From Flavobacterium columnare NBRC 100251 = ATCC 23463 (GTDB lineage Bacteria > Bacteroidota > Bacteroidia > Flavobacteriales > Flavobacteriaceae), in NCBI RefSeq assembly GCF_002530675.1, contig NZ_PCMX01000005.1:1-53654 (forward strand): 53,654 bases of DNA, given 5' to 3'. Positions 23,869-33,771 of this stretch are shown piece by piece. Numbering within the stretch: position 1 is the first letter of the stretch; every line of letters begins with the position of its first letter. Below the pieces are notes generated by a model. It saw nothing but the letters and a program-made list of their open reading frames with translations. It was not told where the DNA came from and did no database searches. The translations under genes and the position numbers were made by a program.

Positions 23869-26106
23869 TTGAAGCCTATCTTTTTATACTGTATACTATT
23901 TTTGAATACGTTTGTTTGGACTCAAAATACTTTTAAAATAAATGGAAACGTAAAAGATATAAATAAAAAGAGAGTTATTGCATTGGTTACATTTACTATT
24001 AAAGGTTTTGATAAAACTATTGTAACTGATAGTTTGGGTAATTTTAATTTCAAAATAACAGATGATAAAATAAATATAAAAATTGAAGCTGAAGGTTATA
24101 TAAATTACGAATCTGATTTTAAAATTACTGAGGATACTGATTTAAATATTATTTTAAAGGAGAATAAGAAAATTGATGAAATTATTATTACAGAGGATAA
24201 AAGGAAAACATTTTTTAAAAATGATAAGAATTTTTTAAAATTAAATGTATCTCAATTGAGTGATTTGCCTTCTTTAACTGGTAGTATTGATGTTTCAAAG
24301 ATTTTGCAATTAACTCCTGGTGTTCAAAATTCAGGTGATATTAACGGATATTTGTATGTTAGAGGAGGAGATGCTGGGCATTCTATTTTTAAATATAATG
24401 ATGTACCAGTGTATGGATCAGCTCATTTGTTTGGAATATTTCCTTATTATAATGCTTTTCATATAGGTGAATTAATGTATGATAAATCAAATTTAAGTTC
24501 TGTTAATGGTAATATACTAGGGGCTTACATTAATACTAAGAGTAATATTATGAGTATTGATAAGGCAAGTTTTCAGGTTAATTTAGGTTTGTTAGCTTCT
24601 CAGTTTAATATTAAAATACCTTATAAAAAAACTGTGTTTTCTTTATCTTATAGAAAAACTTATCTAGATGATTTTCTTAAATTAATTAATGCTAAAAATG
24701 AAGTAAATTACAGTTTTGAGGATATTAATTTTTCTTATCTACATAAAATGAGTAATAAATCCAAGCTCATTTTTGATTTTATGACAAGTAAAGATAAATT
24801 AAAATATAACAGTGAAGAGTTATTTGCTGATATTAATCTAACTTGGAAAAATTATATTGCTGCTACTCAGTTCCAACATTCTAAAAATGAAAAATTTAAA
24901 TTTACTGCAAACGCATATTTTTCAAAGAGTCTATCTTCAATGAATATATTTCAACATGATTTATCTATAAAAGTAAATACTTCTATTACTGATTTTAGTT
25001 TAAAGAGTAATATTATTTACAACATTTATAAAATTAAATCCGAAATAGGATTAAGTTATAATAATTATACAATTTCACCTTATAATTTAATTTTGGCTAA
25101 TTTTGGTTTTACACCTAAAACAAAATATGAGAATATTAATTCTAATTTATTCTCAATCTATCAAGATTTTAATTTTTTTATAACAGATAATATCAATCTT
25201 AAATCAGGAATTCGTTTCAATTACTTTAATCACTCTAGTTCAAATAAGTATTCCTTTGAGCCTAAGTTAGGTATTTATTTTAATGAAAAAAGAAACACAA
25301 ATTATTATATTACTTTGGCTCAAAAAAGTCAACATTTAAGTTTAGTGACCACTTCTAGTATTGGAATTCCAACAGATTTTTGGGTTGCATCAGCAAATAA
25401 TATCCCTTTCCAAAAGTCAAAAGAAATTTCTTTTGGCATAAACCATCATTTCAACAAAAATATTGTTACGAATTTTGATTTATTTTACAATGAAATGAAA
25501 GATTTATTAATTTATCCATTTGCTCTTTCTCAATTTAATGAAGCCTCTTCTATAGAAAAAGATATTTTCATAGGAAATGGTAAAGCTTATGGTTTTGAGT
25601 TTTTATTGAAGAAAGAAAATGGAAAATTTAAAGGTTGGATGAGTTATACTTGGAGTAAATCATTAAGAAGCTTTCCAAGGATTGATGAAGGTAGTAATTT
25701 TTACGCCAAATACGATAGAAGACATAATTTTACAACAATTATAACTTATAGTTTCACTCCAAAATTTGTGGTAGGTTTTACACAAATACTAAGTTCTGGG
25801 AACCGTTTTACTTCTGCGGATCAGATATATTTTGTAAATAATGTTCCTGTAAAAGAGTATAACGAATATAATAAAGCACAGCTTCCCTTTTATAACAGAA
25901 CAGATTTTTCTTTTAATTTTTGGATTATGAAAAATAAAAGAAAGGAAAGCAAAATTACTTTAAGTGTTTATAACTTATTTAATATTGAAAATCCAGTATA
26001 TCAATCAGTCAATTTTGAAAAAAATGAAGAACAATTATCCATTACAAAAAATGATAAAGTATTTTACAAAATTTTACCTTCGATTAATTGGTATTTTAAA
26101 TTTTAG
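23869..26106 (+). CDS. TonB-dependent outer-membrane receptor with carboxypeptidase-like N-terminal domain
   Basis: A 745-residue outer-membrane protein. A signal peptide (about residues 1-18) precedes a carboxypeptidase-regulatory-like beta domain (about 20-100), a plug domain with LQLTPGVQ and YVRGGDAGHSIFKYNDVPVYG, and a beta barrel ending in NWYFKF. It should import a specific ligand using energy from TonB-ExbBD; the ligand is unknown. The start must be TTG at 23869: an in-frame TAA lies two codons upstream and the signal peptide begins at once. A DUF4249 lipoprotein gene overlaps its 3' end, the usual pairing in Bacteroidota. Confidence 0.88.
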   Translation: MKPIFLYCILFLNTFVWTQNTFKINGNVKDINKKRVIALVTFTIKGFDKTIVTDSLGNFNFKITDDKINIKIEAEGYINYESDFKITEDTDLNIILKENKKIDEIIITEDKRKTFFKNDKNFLKLNVSQLSDLPSLTGSIDVSKILQLTPGVQNSGDINGYLYVRGGDAGHSIFKYNDVPVYGSAHLFGIFPYYNAFHIGELMYDKSNLSSVNGNILGAYINTKSNIMSIDKASFQVNLGLLASQFNIKIPYKKTVFSLSYRKTYLDDFLKLINAKNEVNYSFEDINFSYLHKMSNKSKLIFDFMTSKDKLKYNSEELFADINLTWKNYIAATQFQHSKNEKFKFTANAYFSKSLSSMNIFQHDLSIKVNTSITDFSLKSNIIYNIYKIKSEIGLSYNNYTISPYNLILANFGFTPKTKYENINSNLFSIYQDFNFFITDNINLKSGIRFNYFNHSSSNKYSFEPKLGIYFNEKRNTNYYITLAQKSQHLSLVTTSSIGIPTDFWVASANNIPFQKSKEISFGINHHFNKNIVTNFDLFYNEMKDLLIYPFALSQFNEASSIEKDIFIGNGKAYGFEFLLKKENGKFKGWMSYTWSKSLRSFPRIDEGSNFYAKYDRRHNFTTIITYSFTPKFVVGFTQILSSGNRFTSADQIYFVNNVPVKEYNEYNKAQLPFYNRTDFSFNFWIMKNKRKESKITLSVYNLFNIENPVYQSVNFEKNEEQLSITKNDKVFYKILPSINWYFKF

Positions 26107-26932
26107 TTTAAAAACTACTGTATTGGTGTTTTCTTTTTATTCTTGTCAAGACAATCTAAACGATACTAAAGTTTCAAAACCTAAATTGATTGTTGAAGGT
26201 TGGATTGAAGAAAATGGTGTGGCAAATGTAATTTTATCAAAAAGCATACCCACTAACACTAATTTTAACCAAAATAATATTGATAAATATTTTATAAGGG
26301 CAGCTAAAGTGACTGTTTCAGACGGGGTAAATGCTGAAATATTACATCTAAAAATGGTAAATGGGTATATTCCCCCTTTTATTTATACAGGAGAAAATAT
26401 AATAGGTAAAAAAGGATTTACTTATACCTTAACGATAGAGTTTGATGGACAAGAATTAAGAGCTGAAACAAGTATTCCTGAATCTGTACCTATAAAAGAA
26501 CTAAGTATTGAAAAAATAGATGATTTTAAAAGAAAAATAGGAATAGAGTTTATAGATCCTGATAACAAAAATTACTATCAAATAGGAACTAGAATAGTTG
26601 GAAAAGATTCATTATTTATCCCTACTTTATACGGAACCATTGATGATGAAACGTTTATCACAAAAAAAGTAAAATTAAATTTATTAAAAGGGATTCAATT
26701 TTATCCAGTAGAAAATACCGAAACCTATTTTCCTTCAGGTAAAATTATAGAAGTAAAATTAAGAACATTAGAAAAAAAGAGTTACGAATTTTGGAACAGC
26801 TGGCAAAATGATGTTTTAAATGGTCAAAATCCATTGTTTCCAGCCACTTTTAATCTAAAATCTAATATAAAAGGAGGCTTAGGAATTTGGGCTGGTTATG
26901 GTGCTGATGTAAAGATAATAAAAATAAAATAG
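26051..26932 (+). CDS. DUF4249 lipoprotein, partner of the TonB receptor
   Basis: A protein of about 293 residues with a hydrophobic leader ending in a lipobox-like FSFYSC, so it is probably a lipid-anchored outer-membrane lipoprotein. The rest is a beta-rich DUF4249 domain: KLIVEGWIEENGVANVILS near the N terminus and FWNSWQNDVLNGQNPLFPATFNLKSNI near the end are typical. The start is uncertain. The frame is open from 25964, but the ATG at 26051 gives a compact leader; it overlaps the receptor gene by 56 bases in another frame. The pair probably acts together in ligand capture. Confidence 0.78.
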   Translation: MIKYFTKFYLRLIGILNFSLKTTVLVFSFYSCQDNLNDTKVSKPKLIVEGWIEENGVANVILSKSIPTNTNFNQNNIDKYFIRAAKVTVSDGVNAEILHLKMVNGYIPPFIYTGENIIGKKGFTYTLTIEFDGQELRAETSIPESVPIKELSIEKIDDFKRKIGIEFIDPDNKNYYQIGTRIVGKDSLFIPTLYGTIDDETFITKKVKLNLLKGIQFYPVENTETYFPSGKIIEVKLRTLEKKSYEFWNSWQNDVLNGQNPLFPATFNLKSNIKGGLGIWAGYGADVKIIKIK

Positions 26933-26935
26933 TAT

Positions 26936-26963
26936 AAAAAAAGCTGTCAAAGACAGCTTTTTT
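26936..26963. terminator. Bidirectional terminator between convergent genes
   Basis: AAAAAAAGCTGTC faces GACAGCTTTTTT around the loop AAA. It ends the receptor/lipoprotein operon on the plus strand and the lipoprotein gene at 26966 on the minus strand. Confidence 0.92.
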
Positions 26964-26965
26964 AT

Positions 26966-28303
26966 TTATTTATTTAAAAAAGTTATAAAATCTTCTATTT
27001 GACTTTTTAAACTATCAAATCCAGTAGAAAAATACACATTCATTGCAACTACTGAATTATCATCGAATTTTAGATAATATTTGACATCATATCGCTCAAC
27101 TTTTTGATAAACTGTTCCCATACTATATTCCCATGTTCCATTTCTCCAAACAAAAGGCGTATTACCTGAAGATACGAGTTCAGATTTTGCTACAATACTA
27201 GCAATTTTATTTTTATCCTTTTTAGAAACTAAAACTAATTTGCTATGTTTATTATAAAGTTCAGCTTTTAAATCGCTTATTTTTTTACTTTTTTCATTAG
27301 ATTTTATATAATAATCAGATGAAAAATAATTAGGTTTAGGAATACTGCTTTCAGCTTTTTCAAGTTCTGCCGTAGTAGTTTCAATATCACCTGATCCTAA
27401 AATAGCAAAATCATCTAGAATAGTTATCAAAGTATTTGCCTTACCATAATCTATTGATGAAGAGTTATTATTATTTAACAATTGATCAATGTTACCATTT
27501 GAATTAAAATTATAACCTAAAATAGATTTACTATTATGTGTTAATAAAGCACTAGCAACTGATGGAGAATTATTTCTATCGTTTTTGATTTCTAAAGCAT
27601 AACCATCGTTTAACGTTAATTTCAAGTTAGATGTTGTAGGAATATGATTGTTGTTATTGTATGTATTTACAACACTAATATTTCCAGAATCAATACCTTT
27701 TATTTTAATTGTTGCATCAACAGTTAAAGGCAAATGAATTTTATCTAATACTTCATTAGATACTAGAACTGGAACCATATTTCCTACATTCGGATCATAT
27801 ACCCATTGATAACGTTTTGGAGCATCAATTATGTCAACTTTAATAGGAGAAGGCGTTGCGTTTAAAACTATTTCAGCGTCATTAGTAGTTCCTGAAATTT
27901 TAGAAGGATATCTAAAAGTTAAGTTATTTGTTGAAACTGTTTTTTCCCATCTTTTAACAGTATTATTCCAAGTGTATATACCAAAAACAGCAGACACATT
28001 AAAAACATCACTTATACCATTATTATTAAGGCCACTTAAGATATCAATTCTATCAGTTTCCAATAATTTATCTAGATTTTGAATGGCTTCGATAGTTGAA
28101 GATGTTTTTGTTTTTTCAAACTCTGAAACAGTTGATTTAGCTTCTGTTTCTAATTTCAACTTTTTTTGTTCTGAAGTTAAGGAAGAATAAGGAGCATCCA
28201 ATAAACCAGTTACTGATACTGGAGTTTCCTCAATGGCTTCTTCATTTTTTGAACAACCAAAAAGTACTTGTAAAGCTAGTAGCCCTAAAAAAATTTTTTT
28301 CAT
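26966..28303 (-). CDS. Lipoprotein of unknown function
   Basis: A 445-residue protein. The signal peptide ends in a lipobox, LQVLFGC, with the acylated Cys at residue 17 and SKNEE after it. The mature part is polar, with many N, S and T. It includes a beta-rich central region (LPLTVDATIKIKGID, LKLTLNDGYALEIKND) and a C-terminal helix. I do not recognise a family. It is probably a surface or periplasmic lipoprotein. It is transcribed alone, convergent with the DUF4249 gene and divergent from tex. Confidence 0.7.
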   Translation of the reverse strand: MKKIFLGLLALQVLFGCSKNEEAIEETPVSVTGLLDAPYSSLTSEQKKLKLETEAKSTVSEFEKTKTSSTIEAIQNLDKLLETDRIDILSGLNNNGISDVFNVSAVFGIYTWNNTVKRWEKTVSTNNLTFRYPSKISGTTNDAEIVLNATPSPIKVDIIDAPKRYQWVYDPNVGNMVPVLVSNEVLDKIHLPLTVDATIKIKGIDSGNISVVNTYNNNNHIPTTSNLKLTLNDGYALEIKNDRNNSPSVASALLTHNSKSILGYNFNSNGNIDQLLNNNNSSSIDYGKANTLITILDDFAILGSGDIETTTAELEKAESSIPKPNYFSSDYYIKSNEKSKKISDLKAELYNKHSKLVLVSKKDKNKIASIVAKSELVSSGNTPFVWRNGTWEYSMGTVYQKVERYDVKYYLKFDDNSVVAMNVYFSTGFDSLKSQIEDFITFLNK

Positions 28304-28417
28304 GAATAGTCTATTTAATTATGCAAAAATAAATTTTTAAATAAAAAAACAAAGCCCAAATTTTAGATTTTAAAAATTTTAATTTATATGCTATTTTAGC
28401 ATTCTTATTTTTACAAA

Positions 28418-30541
28418 ATGACAAATATTGACTTTATCCTAAAAGGAGTCCAAACGACTCCCAAAAATATCCAAAATACACTTGAATTACTTTCGCAAGA
28501 TTGTACAATTCCTTTCATAGCACGTTATCGAAAGGATACCACAGGAAATTTAGATGAGGTAGTTATAGAACAAATAGCCAAACTAAACAAACAATATGAT
28601 GAAATTATAAAACGTAAAGAAAGTGTTTTAAAATCAATAGAAGAACAAAATGCTCTTATACCAGAACTAAAATCAAAAATTGAAAACAGTTTTGATTTAC
28701 AAGAAATAGAAGATTTATACCTTCCTTACAAAAAGAAAAAGAAAACTAAGGCAGATACCGCCCGTGAAAACGGATTAGAACCTTTGGCAAAAATAATTAT
28801 GTCGCAGCGTAACGATGATATTGAATTTTTAGCATCTAAATATATTAATGATAAGGTAACTAACGAAGAGGAAGCCTTACAAGGAGCTCGTGATATTATA
28901 GCAGAATGGGTTAATGAGAATATTTTTATTCGTAAAAATTTACGTAGAATGTTTCAGCGAAAAGCTGAAATTACAACTAAAGTAGTGAAAGCTAAAAAAG
29001 ACGATCAAGAAGCTCAAAAGTATAATCAATATTTCGAATGGGCTGAACCCATTAGTAAAGCACCTTCGCACCGATTGTTAGCCATGCTAAGAGCGGAAGC
29101 AGAAGGTTTTGTTAAATTGAATGTAGAAATTGAAAAAGAAGAAGCTGTTAGTTTTATTGAAGATAACATTATTAAATCAAAAAATGATACAACATTACAT
29201 ATTCAATTAGCTATTAAAGATTCTTATAAACGATTGTTAGAACCTGCTATTTCTAATGAAACGTTACAAGAAGCCAAAGAAAAAGCTGATATTAAAGCAA
29301 TTGATGTTTTTGCGAGTAATTTAAGTCAGTTATTATTGGCTCCACCTTTAGGTGAAAAACGAATTTTAGCTATTGACCCCGGATTTAGAACGGGATGTAA
29401 AGTGGTTTGTCTGGATGAAAAAGGTGATTTGCTATACAATGAAACCATTTTTCCGCACGCACCGCAAAATGAAACGACTATGGCAATGAAAAAAATAAAA
29501 TCGATGGTGAATGCTTATAATATTGAAGCCATTTCTATAGGCAACGGAACAGCGAGTCGTGAAACCGAATTTTTCATCAAGAAAATTGCTTTTGATAAAC
29601 CAGTCCAGGTTTTTGTAGTTTCAGAAGCTGGAGCGTCAGTCTATTCGGCATCTAAAATTGCGAGAGATGAATTTCCTAATTATGATGTGACGGTTCGTGG
29701 TGCCGTTTCTATTGGGCGCCGTTTATCTGATCCCTTAGCCGAATTGGTTAAAATTGACCCAAAATCTATTGGTGTAGGGCAGTACCAACACGATGTGGAC
29801 CAAACCAAGTTAAATTCAGCATTGGATACCACGGTAGTACGTTGCGTAAACTCGGTTGGGATTAATATTAACACGGCGAGTAAATCATTGTTGAGCTATG
29901 TTTCAGGAATTGGCGAAAAAATGGCTGAAAACATTGTGGCGTATCGTAGTGAAAATGGGGCTTTTGAAGACCGTAGCCAACTGAAAAAAGTGCCGCGATT
30001 AGGAGATAAAGCGTTCCAACAGGCAGCGGCATTTATTAGAATCAAAGACGGTAAAAACCCGTTGGATAATTCGGCCGTGCATCCTGAATCGTATAAAATG
30101 GTCGAGAAAATGGCTAAAGATTTGGGTGTTAAAGTCAATGAATTAATCGGGAATAAGGAAAAAATCAGTCAAATCAAACCAGAGAATTATATTACTGAAA
30201 ACGTGGGTATTTTAGGTATCAAAGATATTTTAAAAGAATTGGAAAAACCAGGACTAGACCCACGTAAAGCGGCCAAAGTTTTTGAATTCGACCCGAATGT
30301 AAAAACCATTGCTGATGTTCGTAGCGGAATGATTTTGCCAGGTATTGTAAATAATATCACCGCATTTGGTTGTTTTGTTGACATTGGAATCAAAGAAAGC
30401 GGACTCGTACATATTTCCCAACTCAAAGAAGGCTATGTTGCCGATGTGAATGAAGTGGTAAAACTCCACCAACACGTGCAAGTAAAAGTCGTTGAGGTAG
30501 ATGAAGCCAGAAAAAGAATTCAGTTGACGATGATATTGTAA
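28418..30541 (+). CDS. tex: Tex family nucleic-acid-binding protein
   Basis: A 707-residue RNA-binding transcription accessory protein. Parts in order: a helical N-terminal region with IARYRKDTTGNLDE and IEDLYLPYKKKKKTKA, a YqgF-type RNase H-like domain beginning ILAIDPGFRTGCKVVCLDE near residue 317, a helix-hairpin-helix unit (NTASKSLLSYVSGIGEKMAENIV), and a C-terminal S1 domain (MILPGIVNNITAFGCFVDIG). Family members bind RNA polymerase and RNA, but the exact role is unsettled. The 3' half is visibly less AT-rich than the 5' half. Confidence 0.95.
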   Translation: MTNIDFILKGVQTTPKNIQNTLELLSQDCTIPFIARYRKDTTGNLDEVVIEQIAKLNKQYDEIIKRKESVLKSIEEQNALIPELKSKIENSFDLQEIEDLYLPYKKKKKTKADTARENGLEPLAKIIMSQRNDDIEFLASKYINDKVTNEEEALQGARDIIAEWVNENIFIRKNLRRMFQRKAEITTKVVKAKKDDQEAQKYNQYFEWAEPISKAPSHRLLAMLRAEAEGFVKLNVEIEKEEAVSFIEDNIIKSKNDTTLHIQLAIKDSYKRLLEPAISNETLQEAKEKADIKAIDVFASNLSQLLLAPPLGEKRILAIDPGFRTGCKVVCLDEKGDLLYNETIFPHAPQNETTMAMKKIKSMVNAYNIEAISIGNGTASRETEFFIKKIAFDKPVQVFVVSEAGASVYSASKIARDEFPNYDVTVRGAVSIGRRLSDPLAELVKIDPKSIGVGQYQHDVDQTKLNSALDTTVVRCVNSVGININTASKSLLSYVSGIGEKMAENIVAYRSENGAFEDRSQLKKVPRLGDKAFQQAAAFIRIKDGKNPLDNSAVHPESYKMVEKMAKDLGVKVNELIGNKEKISQIKPENYITENVGILGIKDILKELEKPGLDPRKAAKVFEFDPNVKTIADVRSGMILPGIVNNITAFGCFVDIGIKESGLVHISQLKEGYVADVNEVVKLHQHVQVKVVEVDEARKRIQLTMIL

Positions 30542-30585
30542 ATTTTTAAAAGAGAGTTAAGGCGCTTGAAACCACTGTAAAAAAC

Positions 30586-30640
30586 AAAAATCCCAATTTC
30601 CAATTTGATTAGTCGATCGTTATTGAAAATTGGGATTTTT
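30586..30640. terminator. Bidirectional terminator between tex and the delta-60 gene
   Basis: AAAAATCCCAATTT at 30586-30599 is the exact complement of AAATTGGGATTTTT at 30627-30640. The 27-base loop is unusually long. Both flanking genes end here. Confidence 0.8.
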
Positions 30641-30645
30641 TTAAG

Positions 30646-33144
30646 TTATTCCTTAATAAACTTTTTAATTATTTCTTCTTTATCCGTTTTGATTTTAATT
30701 ATATACAATCCTGATGGTAATTCAGAAACATTTATAGTTTCATTTATATCTTCATGTACAACCTTACCTTCTAAATTTAATATTTGGATAGAAGAGATGG
30801 AAGAATCATTATCTAAATTAATGTTTAAAATATTACTAGTTGGATTTGGGAAAATAGAAACATTCGTTGTTCTACTTAGTTTAAAGTTATTACTTTCCTC
30901 CTCTTTTGCAACAGAAATTTTAGGGGAACTAGAATTATTATATAAACTTACCAAGTAAGCGGTATTTATAGAATTTTTGTAGTTATTAAAATTACCTGAA
31001 ACTAAAATTTTTCCATTGCTAATAGGAGTAATAGATAGAACGGAATTATTAAAACCATTTTCTGTAATGAATGTACTATCTTTAGTCCCATTAGAGTTTA
31101 AACGGATAATATAATTTTCTTGATTTTCGTTAAAACTGGTAAAAGACCCTCCAACAATAATTTTTCCATCCGTTTGCATTAACATAACAGAAGGTGAACT
31201 GTTAAAACCAGTTCCAATGTTAAATGTTGTATCTATAGTACCATTTGTATTTAATCTTACAAAGTAATTTGCACTAGAATTGTTGAAATTAGAGAAATAA
31301 CCACTAACTAAAATTTTACTATCAGCTTGTAAAGTAATGTTGTTGACTGCACTATCAAAACCAGCACCAATATTAAATAACGTATCTTTAACTCCATCTG
31401 CTTTTAATCGAATTATATTTTTTTCAACTTCATCATTGTATGAACTAAATTCACCTCCAACAATTAAATTTCCATTAGGTTCTAAAGCCATTGTTAATAC
31501 ATCTCCATCAAAACCAGTACCTGTGTTAAAAGAAGTATCAATGCTACCATTGGAATTTAGTTTAATAATTCGGTTTGCAGTAACTTCATTATATTTTGTA
31601 AATTCACCACCTAAAAATATTTTTCCATCAGGTTGTAAAAGGATAACATTAATATTTCCATCAAATCCAGTTCCTGTATTAAAAGTTACATCCTTAGTTC
31701 CATCAGGGTTTAAACGAATAATATGATTTTCTGTAACTCCTTTGTAAGTACTAAAAGACCCTGCAACAATTAATTTTCCATCTGGTTGAACTACAATTAC
31801 TGATACATTTTTATCAAACCCATTTCCTACATTAAAAGATCTATCTTTAGATCCATTAGGATTTAAACGGATGATATAGTTTGATAAATTGTTTTTATAA
31901 CGTGTAAAATGACCACCCAGAACTATTTTTCGATCCTTTTGTTCTACTGCGGTTAGTACAGTTTTGTCAAAACCAATATTAGGGTTAAAGTTTAAATCAA
32001 ATGTCCCATTTGTATTTATTGAAACTATATTATTAGCTGAATATCCTTGACCATAAATAGTGAAATATCCTCCTGCTATGATTTTTCCACAGGGAAGAAG
32101 CGAAAGACAAATAAGACTTCTTTTACAGCTTCCTGTACTAAAATTAAGGTCTTTTTTCCCATCAGGATTTAAACGAATTATATTAGTTTCTAAAGGACCA
32201 ACATGTACATACGGTTTTCCTATTACAGCTATTACAATTTTTCCATCATTTTGAATGGCTAATGATCTTATAGCACCATCAAACACCACATCTGTATCGA
32301 AAGTTCCGTCTTTTGATCCATCATTATTTAATCGAATTAAATATTTTTGAGAAATACCATTAAAATTCTTAAAATTTCCTCCAATAATAATTTTACCATT
32401 AGTTTGTATGGCAATAGAGTTAATTGTACTATCAAAACCACTACCATTATTAAAACTATTATCTTTTGTACCATTTGCATTGATACGTATAAAATTATTT
32501 ACAGTTTGACCTTTATATGTTGAAAATAGACCGGTAACTAAAATTTTCCCATCAGCTTGAAGAGCCATATCAGTTACTAAATTATCAAATCCCGTATTTG
32601 TTATAAATGAAGTATCGCTAGAACCGTTACTATTTAGTCTAGCTATTTTTTTTTGAGTAGATCCATTATAAGTGTTAAAATTTCCTCCAACAATAATTTT
32701 TCCATTGGGTTGTACGAGTATTTTAGTTACACTAGCATCAAATCCAGTTCCAATAATAAAAGTATTATCTTTAGTTCCATTACTATTTAGTCGTATAATT
32801 TTATTTTGATTTACTCCGTTATAGGTGGTAAAATGTCCACCTACAAGTATTTTTCGATCAGGTTGTACAGCAATACAAGTTATATCATCATCAAGAAGTA
32901 TTGTTGTAGAAAAAGACGTGTCTATTGTACCATTGCCATTTAATCGTACTATTTTTTTGACCGGTTGTCCAGAATATTTATGAAAAGTACCCGCTACAAG
33001 TATTTTCCCATCAGGTTGCACAGTAATAGTACTTACAGTACCATCAAAGCCGTTTGTGGAACCAAATTTTTGTGCAATTTGTCCAGGATTTTGCGCATTG
33101 CTAACAAGCGTAAAAAACATCAAAAGATATAAATATTTTCTCAT
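30646..33144 (-). CDS. Secreted delta-60 repeat (beta-propeller) protein with T9SS sorting domain
   Basis: An 832-residue protein with a signal peptide (about residues 1-17). It then has roughly fourteen repeats of about 49 residues, each of the form GFDxxVxxIxxQPDGKILVGGxFxxYNG followed by IIRLNxNGTxDxxF. These delta-60 repeats are expected to form beta-propellers. The last 75 residues, starting SIFPNPTSNILNINL and ending IIKKFIKE, are a type A T9SS sorting domain, so the protein is probably displayed on or released from the cell surface. The repeat number could vary between strains by recombination. A role in adhesion is only a guess. Confidence 0.88.
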   Translation of the reverse strand: MRKYLYLLMFFTLVSNAQNPGQIAQKFGSTNGFDGTVSTITVQPDGKILVAGTFHKYSGQPVKKIVRLNGNGTIDTSFSTTILLDDDITCIAVQPDRKILVGGHFTTYNGVNQNKIIRLNSNGTKDNTFIIGTGFDASVTKILVQPNGKIIVGGNFNTYNGSTQKKIARLNSNGSSDTSFITNTGFDNLVTDMALQADGKILVTGLFSTYKGQTVNNFIRINANGTKDNSFNNGSGFDSTINSIAIQTNGKIIIGGNFKNFNGISQKYLIRLNNDGSKDGTFDTDVVFDGAIRSLAIQNDGKIVIAVIGKPYVHVGPLETNIIRLNPDGKKDLNFSTGSCKRSLICLSLLPCGKIIAGGYFTIYGQGYSANNIVSINTNGTFDLNFNPNIGFDKTVLTAVEQKDRKIVLGGHFTRYKNNLSNYIIRLNPNGSKDRSFNVGNGFDKNVSVIVVQPDGKLIVAGSFSTYKGVTENHIIRLNPDGTKDVTFNTGTGFDGNINVILLQPDGKIFLGGEFTKYNEVTANRIIKLNSNGSIDTSFNTGTGFDGDVLTMALEPNGNLIVGGEFSSYNDEVEKNIIRLKADGVKDTLFNIGAGFDSAVNNITLQADSKILVSGYFSNFNNSSANYFVRLNTNGTIDTTFNIGTGFNSSPSVMLMQTDGKIIVGGSFTSFNENQENYIIRLNSNGTKDSTFITENGFNNSVLSITPISNGKILVSGNFNNYKNSINTAYLVSLYNNSSSPKISVAKEEESNNFKLSRTTNVSIFPNPTSNILNINLDNDSSISSIQILNLEGKVVHEDINETINVSELPSGLYIIKIKTDKEEIIKKFIKE

Positions 33145-33462
33145 AATTTTTATTTAGATATCCAAATTAGATAAATAAGCTTACAAAAACAAGCGCATTA
33201 AATCAAAATATAAACATCTGTATATAAATAAGCTAAATAAAATTAGTTTAAAAAAGAGTAGCTATTAAGGTTAGACTTTTACGCCTCATTTCTGGATAGA
33301 TTTTGTGATGAAGATGAAAAAGAGAAAGAAGGTAAAATACACACAAAATTTTTACCGCAGTCGTAGTTTAGTTTTACATTGAGGACAAAAAACAGAGTAC
33401 ACTGTTTAGATTCAAAATCATTTTTATTTGTAATCAATTTCTAATGCGGAATTCGGATAAAT
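33145..33462. other. Gene-free gap with no clear content
   Basis: These 318 bases hold no credible gene. On the minus strand a short open stretch around 33290-33420 encodes about 45 residues with no start or recognisable domain. The part from about 33270 to 33400 is less AT-rich than typical gaps here and may be a relic of a former gene or insertion, but I cannot show this. Confidence 0.5.
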
Positions 33463-33560
33463 AAAAAGAGGGTGTCCTAAAAAGTTACAATCGTACCATT
33501 TCTATGACAAGAGAAGTGGCAAACTAGATGTTAAGTAACTATGTTAGACACCCACTTTTT
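33463..33560. mobile_element. MITE-like element or relic with imperfect terminal inverted repeats
   Basis: The 26 bases at 33463-33488 and 33535-33560 are inverted copies with 21 of 26 matches. Inside each is GGGTGTC, an end sequence reminiscent of some insertion sequences. The whole unit is 98 bases and has no coding capacity. Because it ends in CTTTTT and begins AAAAAG, it could equally be a large terminator after the flippase gene. No target-site duplication is clear to me. Confidence 0.4.
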
Positions 33561-33561
33561 A

Positions 33562-33771
33562 TTATTTGATAACCTTGTATTTTAAATGATTATTTTTAAA
33601 TACTCTATAAAAAATAATATTTAAAGCTAGATAAACCAATAAGATTAAAAAAGTTATGAATGGAGTTTGTTTTTGATAAGAAATATTTAAAATTCCTATA
33701 AAAAGTACTATGTTCAAACAAATAATTTGTAAATAGCTCTTACTGAAAGGAAGTATATTATATATATACAT
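33562..33771 (-). pseudogene. Detached C-terminal part of the flippase gene
   Basis: In the frame one base off from the flippase gene, 69 codons read MYIYNILPFSKSYLQIICLN and continue with two hydrophobic helices. Flippases of this family normally continue past the point where the upstream frame stops with a soluble link followed by two such helices. Adding one TA to the (TA)5 run at 33759-33768 would join the frames into a protein of about 487 residues. I therefore read this as the missing tail rather than as a separate gene. Confidence 0.6.

Noticed and set aside
30646..33144. Regularly repeated DNA resembling a large CRISPR or satellite array
   Set aside because: The periodicity is about 147 bases and follows the codons of the delta-60 protein repeats; it is coding.
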